Positions 1 through 8,762 of a stretch of 44,872 bases of DNA are shown piece after piece. The first letter of the stretch is position 1, and each line of letters opens with the position of its first letter. The notes under the pieces were generated by a model. The model had not been told where the DNA came from and searched no databases. It was given only the letters and a program-made list of their open reading frames with translations. Made by a program: the position numbers and the translations under genes. Origin of the DNA: Chthoniobacter flavus (GTDB lineage: Bacteria; Verrucomicrobiota; Verrucomicrobiia; Chthoniobacterales; JACTMZ01); contig CAMBUL010000014.1 of NCBI GenBank assembly GCA_945871065.1, positions 1-44,872 on the forward strand, read 5' to 3'.

Positions 1-558
1 GTGACCTTGCTCGACACGATCGAGGAGCACAAATTCACCGCGTGCCTCGGCGGTGGCCGGCGCGACGAAGAGAAGGCACGTGCCAAGGAGCGTTTTTTTT
101 CCCACCGTGACGATTTCGGCCAGTGGGACCCGAAGAACCAGCGTCCGGAGTTGTGGAACCTCTTCAACGGTCGGCACCACCCGGGCGAGCACTTCCGCAT
201 TTTTCCGTTGTCCAATTTTACCGAAATGGACATCTGGATGTATCTGCGGCGTGAAGCGGTCGCCTTGCCCCCGCTCTACTTTGCCCACCAGCGCGAGGTG
301 GTTGCGCGTCATGGCTCACTCCTGGCCGTCACCGAGCACATCACCCTGCTCGAGACCGAGAAACCGGAGAGGAAAACGGTCCGTTTCCGTACCATCGGTG
401 ATGTGACCTGCACCGGCGCGGTCGAATCGAACGCCGCCACCCTGGACGACGTCATCGCGGAGGTCGCCGCCGCGCGTCAGACCGAGCGCGGCACCCGTGC
501 GGACGACAAGCGCTCCGAAACAGCGATGGAAGATCGCAAGAAGGAGGGTTATTTCTGA
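1..558 (+). CDS. cysD: Sulfate adenylyltransferase subunit 2, C-terminal part (5' truncated by window)
   Basis: Small subunit of ATP sulfurylase, which with CysN makes adenosine 5'-phosphosulfate from ATP and sulfate in assimilatory sulfate activation in the cytoplasm. The reading frame is open from the first base, so the start lies outside the window. The 185 residues seen match the last two thirds of CysD (family about 300 aa): RRDEEKARAKER, WDPKNQRPELW, the PLSNFTEMDIW segment, the TGAVESNA motif and the typical GYF C-terminus. The TGA stop overlaps the ATG of the next gene (TGATG), so the two subunits are probably translationally coupled. Confidence in the family is very high. Confidence 0.97.
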   Translation: MTLLDTIEEHKFTACLGGGRRDEEKARAKERFFSHRDDFGQWDPKNQRPELWNLFNGRHHPGEHFRIFPLSNFTEMDIWMYLRREAVALPPLYFAHQREVVARHGSLLAVTEHITLLETEKPERKTVRFRTIGDVTCTGAVESNAATLDDVIAEVAAARQTERGTRADDKRSETAMEDRKKEGYF

Positions 559-1805
559 TGGACCTTCTCCGTTTTGCCACTGCTGGTTCTGTCGATGACG
601 GCAAGTCGACGCTTATCGGCCGCCTGCTTTACGACTCGAAGAGCATTTTCGAGGACCAGTTGAGCGCGGTGGAGGAAAGTTCCCGCCGCCGCGGCGATGC
701 CGTGGTCAACCTCGCGCTGCTCACCGATGGGCTCCGCGCCGAGCGCGAACAGGGCATCACGATCGACGTGGCTTACCGTTACTTTGCCACCCCGCGCCGT
801 AAGTTCATCATTGCCGACACCCCGGGTCACATTCAGTACACGCGCAACATGGTCACGGGTGCTTCCACCGCCGACCTCGCCAACATCCTCATCGACGCGC
901 GCAAAGGGGTTATCGAACAAACCAAACGCCATTCGTTTGTGGCCAACCTCCTCAAAATTCGCCACCTCGCGGTCGCGGTGAACAAGATGGATCTCGTCGA
1001 CTACGACGAAGGGGTTTTCCACCGCATCGTGCAGGAATTCCACGCGTTCGCTTCGCGCCTCGACGACGTCGCCGAAATCACCGCCATCCCTCTCTCCGCG
1101 CTCAACGGTGACAACGTGGTCGACAAGTCGGCTAAAATGCCGTGGTTCAAGGGTCCCTCGCTGCTTTACCACCTGGAGACGGTTTACACCGGCGGGACGG
1201 AAAACCATGTCGATGCGCGCTTCCCCGTGCAGTGGATCATCCGGCCGCAATCCCATGAGCATCACGATTTCCGCGGGTACGCCGGAAGGGTGGCCGGGGG
1301 CGTGTTCAAGCCGGGCGATACGGTCTCCGTCCTGCCCTCCGGGTTTTCCACCACGGTGGAGAAAATCTATCTGCCCGGCGGCAAGGAAATTGCCGAGGCC
1401 TTCGCCCCGCAGTCAGTTGTTCTGACCCTCAAGGACGAGATCGATATCTCGCGCGGCGACATGCTGGTCAAGGCGAACAATCCGCCGAATGTCGGACAGG
1501 ACGTCGAGGCCATGGTTTGCTGGTTTTCCCAAAAACCGATGGAAGTGCGCGGCAAGTATATCCTGCGCCACACGACCAAGGAAACGAAAGCCGTCGTGCA
1601 GGATTTGCGTTACCTAGTGGACATCGAGACATTGCACAAAAAGGAGGGTGTGCCCACGCTTGCCATGAACGATATCGGCCGCGTTTCCCTGCGCACCGCG
1701 ACGCCCCTCTTCTCTGACAGTTACCGTCGTAACCGATTGACGGGATCCTTCATCCTGGTCGATCCCGGCACCCATGAGACGGTGGCGGCCGGGATGATTG
1801 TCTGA
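558..1805 (+). CDS. cysN: Sulfate adenylyltransferase subunit 1 (GTPase)
   Basis: GTPase subunit of ATP sulfurylase; GTP hydrolysis drives APS formation by CysD. The 415 aa carry an EF-Tu-like G domain with G1 GSVDDGKST (residues 10-18), G3 DTPGH (87-91) and G4 NKMD (142-145), followed by the two beta-barrel domains. The protein ends without a fused APS kinase (CysC) domain, unlike NodQ/CysNC proteins, so a separate kinase would be needed for PAPS. It is slightly shorter than E. coli CysN (about 475 aa), as is common for stand-alone versions. A ribosome-binding sequence (aaggaggg) lies just before the start, inside cysD. Confidence 0.97.
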   Translation: MDLLRFATAGSVDDGKSTLIGRLLYDSKSIFEDQLSAVEESSRRRGDAVVNLALLTDGLRAEREQGITIDVAYRYFATPRRKFIIADTPGHIQYTRNMVTGASTADLANILIDARKGVIEQTKRHSFVANLLKIRHLAVAVNKMDLVDYDEGVFHRIVQEFHAFASRLDDVAEITAIPLSALNGDNVVDKSAKMPWFKGPSLLYHLETVYTGGTENHVDARFPVQWIIRPQSHEHHDFRGYAGRVAGGVFKPGDTVSVLPSGFSTTVEKIYLPGGKEIAEAFAPQSVVLTLKDEIDISRGDMLVKANNPPNVGQDVEAMVCWFSQKPMEVRGKYILRHTTKETKAVVQDLRYLVDIETLHKKEGVPTLAMNDIGRVSLRTATPLFSDSYRRNRLTGSFILVDPGTHETVAAGMIV

Positions 1806-1821
1806 GGTGCGTTCCGGGTCT

Positions 1822-2196
1822 TCACGCGCCCCAACGCCCGGCCACCATGAGCAGGGAGAGGGTGAGCATGACAAGTGCCGGCAGCGATTTTTTGAAGGGG
1901 TCGGCGACTTTGATGTGCATGGCGATGGCACCGGCCATGAGCGCGGCGACGACGGATGCGGCGGGCAGGATGAGGACGGGATAAAAGAACCCGGCGAGCA
2001 AGGCGAAGGCCGATGCCACTTTGAGGAATCCGACGAGGTAGCATGACCACGCGGGCAGGCCGTAGGAGGCGAATTCCTCCAGCATGCTGGAGGCCGAGCC
2101 TCCGCGGTAGGCGGTGGCCTTGTTGAAGCGCAGCAGCCAGACGTTGAGCAGGCCACAGCCGACGACGATTTGGCAGATTTGGACGAGGGTTTCCAT
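1822..2196 (-). CDS. DoxX-like small membrane protein
   Basis: A 124-aa integral membrane protein with about four hydrophobic segments. The pattern (NKATAYRGG near the N-terminus, a YGLPAWSCYLVGFLKV helix, then HIKVADPFKKSLPA) is that of DoxX-like/DUF-type quinone-oxidoreductase-associated membrane proteins. The start is placed at the methionine that begins METLVQ; an upstream in-frame start at 2229 would add a polar tail not seen in this family. It converges on cysN with only 16 bases between the stops and is transcribed away from the next DoxX-like gene, 63 bases from that start. The exact function is unknown. Confidence 0.7.
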   Translation of the reverse strand: METLVQICQIVVGCGLLNVWLLRFNKATAYRGGSASSMLEEFASYGLPAWSCYLVGFLKVASAFALLAGFFYPVLILPAASVVAALMAGAIAMHIKVADPFKKSLPALVMLTLSLLMVAGRWGA

Positions 2197-2259
2197 GGAG
2201 AACTGGTGGTTGGACGTGAGCCTACGCACACCCTAGCCTCGGGGTCAGGAGAAATCTGC

Positions 2260-2607
2260 GTGCCCACCCTTACTGTTTTTCTCGAAGCCATCTCCGTGGC
2301 CGCTTTCCTCTTCTACGGGATCGCCTGTTTGCGCTCCCCGAAATTGGAGGTTGAGTTTACCCGCTACCAATTGGCGCGTTGGCGCGTGCTGGTCGGCTGG
2401 CTGGAGATTGCCGGGGCGCTGGGCCTGCTCGCCGGACAATTCTTCCCCTTGCTGAAGGTCGCGGCAGCGGCCGGGCTTGTCCTTCTCATGATTTGCGGTT
2501 TGTGGGCGCGTTGGCGGGTGCGCGACCCGTGGTATGCGATGGCGCCGGCTTTTGTCCTCGGCGTGGTCAACCTTTTCATCATTCTCTCCGCCCTCGATCT
2601 TCTGTGA
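2260..2607 (+). CDS. DoxX-like membrane protein
   Basis: A 115-aa membrane protein with four predicted helices (FLEAISVAAFLFYGIACL; LVGWLEIAGALGLLAGQF; VAAAAGLVLLMICGLWAR; APAFVLGVVNLFIIL), again of DoxX-like character. The GTG at 2260 is chosen because AGGAGA lies seven bases upstream and the hydrophobic core starts a few residues later. Longer forms would run into the oppositely oriented neighbour. Its stop overlaps the likely GTG start of the downstream permease (GTGA), suggesting coupled translation. No catalytic residues can be named. Confidence 0.65.
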   Translation: MPTLTVFLEAISVAAFLFYGIACLRSPKLEVEFTRYQLARWRVLVGWLEIAGALGLLAGQFFPLLKVAAAAGLVLLMICGLWARWRVRDPWYAMAPAFVLGVVNLFIILSALDLL

Positions 2608-3992
2608 ATCCGCCACCGGGCAAGCTGCACGACGCGCACCTTGGGCTGATGCAGTTGGTCGGGCAATGCTTTTGCATCGGCCCGCTCATCGATATTGCGC
2701 TTTTCCTCGGCATCGTGGCCGCCCTGGCCGGCGCGGTCGGCCCGCTCGCCGTCCTACTCGCCTCTTTGGGCATGATCGCTTTTTCCCTCGTTGTGGCATT
2801 TTACGCGTCGGAGACGGGCGGGGCCGGGGCGATGGGCGATTACATTGCGCGTGCTTGGGGCCGGACCGCCGGCCTTGCCGCCCTCGGGGTCTACGTGATT
2901 TCTTTGCTCTTCGCCGGAGCCGCGGGATTCACCATCGTGGTTGGGGACCTCGCCTCGCGTTTCGTGGAGCTTTATTTCGGGGTCGAGTTCCCGTGGTGGG
3001 CCGGTGCCCTGCTGGTGTGTGGAGCCGCGTGGTGGTTCAATGTCCGTGGGGCGGCCGCGGCCACCCAGGTCCAATTGCTCATCGTCGGCGTTTCGGTCAT
3101 CCCGTTCCTGCTCACCGCCGCCGCGGCGATCATCCATGCTGGTCCGGCCAACACCTGGTCGGTCTTCTCATGGAGCAATCCCCACGCCGGTGATCTTTTC
3201 GGTGCCTTGCTTTTTTGCATCCTGCTCTTCGGCGGATTCGAAACGGCGGGATCTCTCGCCGAGGAAACCGGCAATCCGCGCCGCAATATCCCGCGGGCGC
3301 TGGTCGGCACCGTGGTGGCCGCCGCCCTGCTTCTACTTTTCTGCTCCTATGCGGGGACGGTTTATTACGGACCGGACCGCGCGGCCAAGACCTGGGGCGA
3401 GGCGATCGACGGGTTCGCCGTGATGGGCGGGGAGTTGCTCGGGCCGTGGGCGGCGCTTTGGATCCGCGTGGCCGTGCTCGTTGATTTCACCGCGACCTGC
3501 ATTGGCTTCACCGTGGCAGCTTTGCGCGGCATTTATGCTCTGGCTCGCGAGGGCCGGTTGCCGTCGTGGCTCGCCGCGACCAACCGGCGTGGCGCCCCGC
3601 ATCACGCTGCGGCATTGGTCTTGGGCTGCGCCGTGTCGGTCGTGGCCTGCGGCTTGCTGGTGCCTGCTGCCCAGCGGTTCCAGACCCTTTTCGTGGCCGC
3701 CACGGCGCAGGCGCTCTTACTGGTCCTGGTTTATACCGCGCTGGCCTTGGGCGCATTGCGCATGATGTGGCGCAGCGGGCAGAAACAACCTTGGTGGCGA
3801 TGGATTGTTTTCCCCCTGGCCACGGTTGTCCCCCTCCTCGCCCTCTACGGCACCTTTGTTCCTTTCCCGGCCTATCCCGAGCGTTTTGGTTTGTATGCGG
3901 GACTGGCCGCCTTGTTCGCGGTGGGCTGCTGGGTCTGGCGCGTGCGACCACGGGTAGAATCGGGGAGTGAAAAACCGGCCGAGTCGGTCTAA
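2604..3992 (+). CDS. APC-superfamily amino acid permease
   Basis: About 462 aa and about 12 hydrophobic segments. The family pattern is visible in TM1 (CFCIGPLIDIALFLG), in the conserved SETGGAGAMGDYI stretch after TM2, and in FGGFETAGSLAEETGNPRRNIPRA in the middle (as in AdiC/YjeH-type transporters). It probably imports or exchanges an amino acid or polyamine; the substrate cannot be told. The start is taken as the GTG overlapping the previous stop. An ATG at 2649 is an alternative that would remove 15 polar residues. Confidence 0.88.
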   Translation: MNPPPGKLHDAHLGLMQLVGQCFCIGPLIDIALFLGIVAALAGAVGPLAVLLASLGMIAFSLVVAFYASETGGAGAMGDYIARAWGRTAGLAALGVYVISLLFAGAAGFTIVVGDLASRFVELYFGVEFPWWAGALLVCGAAWWFNVRGAAAATQVQLLIVGVSVIPFLLTAAAAIIHAGPANTWSVFSWSNPHAGDLFGALLFCILLFGGFETAGSLAEETGNPRRNIPRALVGTVVAAALLLLFCSYAGTVYYGPDRAAKTWGEAIDGFAVMGGELLGPWAALWIRVAVLVDFTATCIGFTVAALRGIYALAREGRLPSWLAATNRRGAPHHAAALVLGCAVSVVACGLLVPAAQRFQTLFVAATAQALLLVLVYTALALGALRMMWRSGQKQPWWRWIVFPLATVVPLLALYGTFVPFPAYPERFGLYAGLAALFAVGCWVWRVRPRVESGSEKPAESV

Positions 3993-4006
3993 GCTGATGG
4001 CGTTTC

Positions 4007-6400
4007 ATGGCTCGCGCTGATCTCCACCTCCATACCCGACACAGCGCGCGGGCTACCGACTGGCTCCTGCGCAAGGTGGATTTCCCGGCCAGCTGCTCCG
4101 CCCCCGGGGAGCTTTACCGCGTCCTGCGTGAAAAGGGTTTTGATTTTGTCACGTTCACGGACCACGACACGATTGACGGTTGTCTCGAAATCGCGGGGCA
4201 GCCCGGGGCCTTCATTAGTGAAGAAATCACTGCATTTTTTCCCGAGGATGATGTCAAAGTGCACCTCCTTGCCTGGGGGATCACCGAGGCGCAGCACCGG
4301 GAGATACAGTCCCTGCGGCGGGATATCTATGCGCTGGCCGCGTGGCTTAAGGCGAAGGATATCGCGCACGCCGTGGCGCATCCATTCTGGCCGGTCGACG
4401 AGCGGCTCTCCCTCGACCACTGGCAGCGCCTGATTCTTCTCTTCCGGCACTTCGAGACGATCAACGGATTGCGCGACCCGTTGCTTGGCGAGGCGGCCGA
4501 ATTTGCGTTATCCCGACTGACCCCGCAGGACACCACACGGTTTGCGGAGCGGCTCAAACTGGCACCCATCTGGGACGAGCCGTGGCGCAAGGTGTTCACT
4601 GGGGGCTCCGATGACAAAGGGGGTATGTATGAGGGCCGCGCTTGGACCGAGGCGGCAGGTGATTCTCCCGGCGCTTTCCTTGCCGCAGTGCGCCAGGGCC
4701 GGTGCCTTCCCGGCGGGCAAGGGGGCGGCCCGCTCGTCATGGCCCACAGTCTCTACAGTGTCATATTCGAGTTTGCCGGGCAGCGTCTCTCGCAGAATGC
4801 CCAGAAGCCCGCGGCGGACCTGCTCGAGAAAATGGCTGGGCGCTTCATGGAAGGCAAAGATCCGACGCGGTTCACCCTCACGGAGAAGTTGGGGTTTCTC
4901 GCGCAGGGGATTGCCACCGGAAAGATTTGGGAGGTGGCGCTCCCGGGCAATGCGTCCTTGTGGAAAGAACTGGCCGATGCGGTGGGCAAGCCGGGCATGC
5001 GCTCGGCCATCGAGAAAGCGACCGAGGGCGTGATAGCACCGGAACGGCGTGCCTTTCTCACCGCCAACCTGCTGGTCAACCAGCTCGCTTTCCGCTTTTT
5101 TTCCCAGTTCATCGCGCAGCTGCAGGCCGGCCGGCTGGTCGAAAGCCTGCAATTTGTCGGCTCGCTCGTGCCCCTCGCGCTCGGGCTTGCCCCGTATTTT
5201 TACGCGTTCCGTTCGCCGGGGCGCGGGGAGCTGCGTCCGCTCTGCGAAGGCACCTGCGGGGAGGCCCCCGAGAGCCTGCGCAACAAGAGGCGCATCTGGT
5301 TTACCGACACGCTGGAAGACGTGAACGGTGTCTCGACCACCATCCGAAGAATGACCGCGGCAGCCCGTGTCGAGGGATTCGACCTGACCGTGGCCACCTC
5401 GCGCGGCGAGGTCGCCCCGAGCGATATTCCGATCATGAATTTTCCGCCGGTCGGCGAATTCGAGCTGCCCGAATACGAACTGCAAAAACTCAGCTTTCCG
5501 CCCGTGCTGGAAATTGTCGACTACGTGCAGCACGGGGGATTTACCGAGGTCATCATCAGTACGCCTGGACCGATCGGACTCTGTGCTCTGCTTGCGGCGA
5601 AAATTCTCGGATTGAAAACGAGCGGCATTTACCACACCGACTTCCCGCAGTACGTGCGTATTCTGACCGATGACTCTTGGATGGAGACGCTCACTTGGAA
5701 CTACATGCAGTGGTTCTACGAGCAGATGGACATCGTTTACGTCAATTCCGGCGACTACCGGCAGGCGCTGGAGGCGCGCGGGATCAAGGGGGACCGGATC
5801 CATATCCTGCCGCGCGGATTGGACACCGAACTTTTCACGCCATCGCGCCGTGACGAAAACTTTTGGAAGCAGCGCGGCCTGCAAGACGGCGAGATCGGCT
5901 TGCTCTACGCCGGGCGTGTTTCGAAGGAAAAGAAACTCGATCTCTTTGCCGCCGTGGTGAGGAGACTCCGCTCGGACGGACTCCTGGTGCGCGGTCTCGT
6001 GGTCGGACACGGACCGTATTCCGCCGAATTCGAAAAAGCCTTTCCCGAGGGGATTTTTACCGGCTACCTCGCGGGCGAGGAGTTGGCTGCCGCTTATGCT
6101 TCGGCCGATCTTTTTGTCTTCCCCAGCACGACCGACACTTTCGGAAATGTCATTCTTGAAGCGCAAGCATCTGGCCTGCCCTGTGTGGTCTCCGACCAAG
6201 GGGGACCGCGCGAATTGGTGGCCCACGGCGAGGACGGCTTTGTCACCCGCGGCGGCGACCTTGCTGAGCTTTGCGAGGCGGCGCGCCATTTGTGTGCCGA
6301 CCAAGAGCTACGCTCCCAATTGGGCGCGGCGGCGCGGCGCAAGGTGGAGGATCGGAGTTGGCCGAATGCGGCGCGGCGTTTCTGGGAGATCAGCGCTTGA
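4007..6400 (+). CDS. PHP-domain / family 4 glycosyltransferase fusion
   Basis: A 797-aa two-domain protein. Residues 1 to about 180 are a PHP metal-dependent phosphoesterase-like domain: DLHLHT (His7, His9), FTDHDTIDG (His53), SEE (72-73), His86 and AHPFWP. The middle, about 180-420, is helical and unassigned. From about residue 428 a GT-B retaining glycosyltransferase follows: DVNGVSTTIRRM near its start, YHTDFPQY, LPRGLDTELF, LLYAGRVSKEKKLD, then PSTTDTFGNVILEAQASGLP. The usual E-x7-E motif appears as D710-x7-E718. The C-terminal half resembles MgtA/PimB-like alpha-mannosyl/glucosyl transferases acting on lipid acceptors. It follows the permease by 14 bases. Confidence 0.88.
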   Translation: MARADLHLHTRHSARATDWLLRKVDFPASCSAPGELYRVLREKGFDFVTFTDHDTIDGCLEIAGQPGAFISEEITAFFPEDDVKVHLLAWGITEAQHREIQSLRRDIYALAAWLKAKDIAHAVAHPFWPVDERLSLDHWQRLILLFRHFETINGLRDPLLGEAAEFALSRLTPQDTTRFAERLKLAPIWDEPWRKVFTGGSDDKGGMYEGRAWTEAAGDSPGAFLAAVRQGRCLPGGQGGGPLVMAHSLYSVIFEFAGQRLSQNAQKPAADLLEKMAGRFMEGKDPTRFTLTEKLGFLAQGIATGKIWEVALPGNASLWKELADAVGKPGMRSAIEKATEGVIAPERRAFLTANLLVNQLAFRFFSQFIAQLQAGRLVESLQFVGSLVPLALGLAPYFYAFRSPGRGELRPLCEGTCGEAPESLRNKRRIWFTDTLEDVNGVSTTIRRMTAAARVEGFDLTVATSRGEVAPSDIPIMNFPPVGEFELPEYELQKLSFPPVLEIVDYVQHGGFTEVIISTPGPIGLCALLAAKILGLKTSGIYHTDFPQYVRILTDDSWMETLTWNYMQWFYEQMDIVYVNSGDYRQALEARGIKGDRIHILPRGLDTELFTPSRRDENFWKQRGLQDGEIGLLYAGRVSKEKKLDLFAAVVRRLRSDGLLVRGLVVGHGPYSAEFEKAFPEGIFTGYLAGEELAAAYASADLFVFPSTTDTFGNVILEAQASGLPCVVSDQGGPRELVAHGEDGFVTRGGDLAELCEAARHLCADQELRSQLGAAARRKVEDRSWPNAARRFWEISA

Positions 6401-6422
6401 GCTGAGGACGGCGCCCTTTCAG

Positions 6423-6441
6423 CCAGCCGGGACCGGGCTGG
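6423..6441. terminator. Hairpin between convergent genes
   Basis: CCAGCC and GGCTGG, separated by seven bases, lie in the 46-bp gap between two convergent genes. There is no T-run, so it is at best a weak or factor-assisted bidirectional terminator. Confidence 0.4.
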
Positions 6442-6446
6442 ACGGG

Positions 6447-7523
6447 TCAGCGGGAGCTGGTTTCTTCGGCCAACAATTGCCGGATCAGGGGCTCGTAGTC
6501 CCGTCGGGCATTGAGCGAGCGGAGGCGTCCTGCTTTATCAAACACGAAGACGGTGGGCAGCGCGTTGATGCCGAGTCGGCGGGCGAGGGGGTCATCCCAG
6601 CCCGATCCGCTGTAGGCCGTCGGCCAGGAAGACAACGCGAGGGCTTCCAGTGTCTTGGTGCAATTCGCCTCCTTGGTGTCCAAACTTACGGTGGCTACGC
6701 TAAGCACTCCTTGCGGCAGACTGCGGGAAAATTTGGCAAACTCCGCGAGCCAGGCCACGGACGGAGGCGACCACCCGGCCCAAAAAACCAAGGCCACCAC
6801 GCGTCCTTTTTGGGCGGCAAGCGAGAAGTCACGTCCTTGCACCGTGGGGAACGAGACGTCTGCTTCCTTTCCAAGCAAATCCACGCGTTTCAAGTCGTCC
6901 TCAATCCTGCGGCGGGTGCCGTCGTCGCGGGCCAGTTTCGCCGCTTGATCCAGCACCTTGCGTTTGCGGGCCGGTTGGGCGTCGAGCAGGGTGGCCGCCT
7001 CGGCAAGCAAGCGGGCCGCGCGGCGGTCATCCGGGAAATTTCCGGCGAAGTTTTGCGCCGATTCGAGGATGGTGTTGCGCGCCATGGCGGTTTCCCCCGG
7101 GCGCGCCGAGGCGGCGATATTCACGGTTTGCATCGTGATGGTGATGCGCTGGAATGCGGCATCCGCGCGGTAGCGCAAAGGAGCCGACTTCGATCGTTCC
7201 AAAGCGGCCAAGCGTTGGAGGGATTTTTCAATGCGCTTGCGGTCGGAGAGTGATGCGCCGAGGGTCGAGACGACCGAGGTGTATTCGAGTTCGGCCTCGA
7301 AGCGGCGTGGATCGTCGGGAAACTGCTGCAGAAAGGCGGCGAGTACCTTTTCCTGTGCGGCAAGGTGCGACCGCGCGGCTTGCACGATTTTTTCTGGCGA
7401 CTCGGAATCCGGTTGGCCCGGACCTTGCCGCAGTTTCGTTATGGTCGCCCACGCGGCGTCCGCTTCCGGGGCCGCTCGGAGGGTGGCGGGGAAGAGCAAA
7501 GCAAGCAGGAGAAAAGTTTTCAT
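6447..7523 (-). CDS. Exported thioredoxin-fold (TlpA-like) protein lacking the CxxC cysteines
   Basis: A 358-aa exported protein. A signal peptide is clear (residues 1-18, ending at LRAAPE). The middle (about 20-215) is helical and repeat-like. From about 220 on there is an AhpC/TSA-TlpA thioredoxin fold: GRVVALVFWAGWSPPSVAWL around 240-259, a late NALPTVFVFDKAGRL strand (cis-proline loop) and a helical end. At the place where TlpA proteins have WCxxC, this one has serines (Ser252, Ser255), so disulfide chemistry is not expected; a binding or scaffolding role is more likely. The start overlaps the stop of the upstream gene by 4 bases (ATGA). Confidence 0.8.
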   Translation of the reverse strand: MKTFLLLALLFPATLRAAPEADAAWATITKLRQGPGQPDSESPEKIVQAARSHLAAQEKVLAAFLQQFPDDPRRFEAELEYTSVVSTLGASLSDRKRIEKSLQRLAALERSKSAPLRYRADAAFQRITITMQTVNIAASARPGETAMARNTILESAQNFAGNFPDDRRAARLLAEAATLLDAQPARKRKVLDQAAKLARDDGTRRRIEDDLKRVDLLGKEADVSFPTVQGRDFSLAAQKGRVVALVFWAGWSPPSVAWLAEFAKFSRSLPQGVLSVATVSLDTKEANCTKTLEALALSSWPTAYSGSGWDDPLARRLGINALPTVFVFDKAGRLRSLNARRDYEPLIRQLLAEETSSR

Positions 7524-8440
7524 GGTGTTTCGGGGCAGGGGAGGTTGAGGTTGACGATGAGAGGGCGGTGGTCACTCGCTTCGAACCAGTCCTTGCTGCG
7601 GTGCAGACGGGTGCCGGATCGTTGGACCAGAGATCGTAAATTTCCGCTGACCATGACGTAATCGACGCGCGTGTATTCATCGCCTTCCTCCCACCGGTAA
7701 GTCCACTGGTCGCCCTGCCGGTCGGCCAGAGGTAGCACAGTCAAAGACGTGCCGGCTCCGGCCCGGCCGAGCACTCCGGTGACGACCGGAGAATTTTTGC
7801 TGTCGTTGAAGTCACCGTAGACAAGAAGCCGCGTTTGCGGTGCGGATTCGAGGATATCTTCCACGTGGCGCCGAAGGATGAGCGACTCGGCGCGGCGGAA
7901 TTCGGCTTGGTCAAAGTCGGGGACCACACGCGGTGATTTGAGATGGACGCCGAGAATCCGCAACGCGAAGCCGGGCCCGACTTGGACCGTGCAATCGAGA
8001 ATACCGCGCTGCACCCGGCGAGTCACTCCACCCAAGCGGAATGGCCTGCCTGTCTCGTGCCGCACGTCGACCAGAGGGAACCGGCTGAGCAAGGCAAGAT
8101 GCCTTTGCTTGTCGGGTCCGTCGACCCAAGTGCTGTGGGGCAGACAAAGCCCGGCTTTTTCCAGACGCCGCTGCAAGTCGGCGAGGTCCTTCCTCGTACC
8201 GATCTCGCACAGTCCGAGGATATCGGGCGCGATGGTGCGCAGGGTCGATACGACCGCAGCAACGGACTCCGCCGGTTTCGGCGGGGTGAGCGCCGTACCA
8301 TCGCGCGACGGGGTGAGGAGGTAATTGCGGACATTCCACGCTGCGAAAACGATATGCTCCGAGGAAGCCTTGCCGCAATGGGCAGCGGAGGGGAGCAGGG
8401 CCAGCAGCGCGGCCGCGATGATCGCGCGCGGCGGGAGCAC
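7520..8440 (-). CDS. Exported endonuclease/exonuclease/phosphatase-family protein
   Basis: A 306-aa metal-dependent phosphodiesterase of the EEP (DNase I-like) fold, carrying an N-terminal signal sequence (about residues 1-22). Visible active-site motifs are WNVRN (Asn36), the metal-binding Glu79 in LCEIG, GDFND (Asp210, Asn212) and SDHRP (Asp290, His291). All expected catalytic residues are present, so it is probably active outside the cytoplasm on a phosphodiester such as extracellular DNA or a lipid head group. Translation starts at GTG 8440, six bases after the tatA-like gene, and couples into the downstream thioredoxin-like gene. Confidence 0.85.
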   Translation of the reverse strand: MLPPRAIIAAALLALLPSAAHCGKASSEHIVFAAWNVRNYLLTPSRDGTALTPPKPAESVAAVVSTLRTIAPDILGLCEIGTRKDLADLQRRLEKAGLCLPHSTWVDGPDKQRHLALLSRFPLVDVRHETGRPFRLGGVTRRVQRGILDCTVQVGPGFALRILGVHLKSPRVVPDFDQAEFRRAESLILRRHVEDILESAPQTRLLVYGDFNDSKNSPVVTGVLGRAGAGTSLTVLPLADRQGDQWTYRWEEGDEYTRVDYVMVSGNLRSLVQRSGTRLHRSKDWFEASDHRPLIVNLNLPCPETP

Positions 8441-8446
8441 GGGAAA

Positions 8447-8680
8447 TCAGGCCGGCTTGTGCGGCTCTTTGTCCGGAGCTTCTTTGGCTTCGAGGGTGGC
8501 GGCGGTTTTTTTGACTTCGCGGTCAAGTTCCTCGCGGGCCTTGCGGAATTCGTTGATGCTCTGCCCGAGGCCCTTGGCCAACTCCGGCAGGCGCTTGGCC
8601 CCGAAGAGAACCAGAATGATGAGGAGGATGAACAGGATCTCCGGCCATCCGGGGGCGGTGAAGGCGAGCGGGATATTCAT
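8447..8680 (-). CDS. tatA: Twin-arginine translocase TatA/TatE-type subunit
   Basis: A 77-aa protein with the TatA layout: one N-terminal transmembrane helix (GWPEILFILLIILVLF), the FGAKRLPELAKGLG hinge and start of the amphipathic helix, then a charged, lysine/glutamate-rich tail. TatA oligomers form the pore for folded proteins carrying RR signal peptides. The internal ATG at 8680 is chosen over the one at 8728 because TatA begins only a few residues before the helix. No tatB or tatC is adjacent, so the rest of the translocase must be encoded elsewhere. It sits in the long minus-strand run, 82 bases after purT. Confidence 0.9.
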   Translation of the reverse strand: MNIPLAFTAPGWPEILFILLIILVLFGAKRLPELAKGLGQSINEFRKAREELDREVKKTAATLEAKEAPDKEPHKPA

Positions 8681-8762
8681 ACTTCGGAAACTAAGGTGGC
8701 TCGCCCAGGCTTGCAATGGCGAATGCACCCGGGCTGTCTCCGCCCCGTGTCCGCAGAGATCC

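Noticed and set aside
4508-6304. Long minus-strand open frame (about 600 codons)
   Set aside because: Antisense of the PHP-glycosyltransferase gene, with low-complexity composition typical of high-GC shadow frames.
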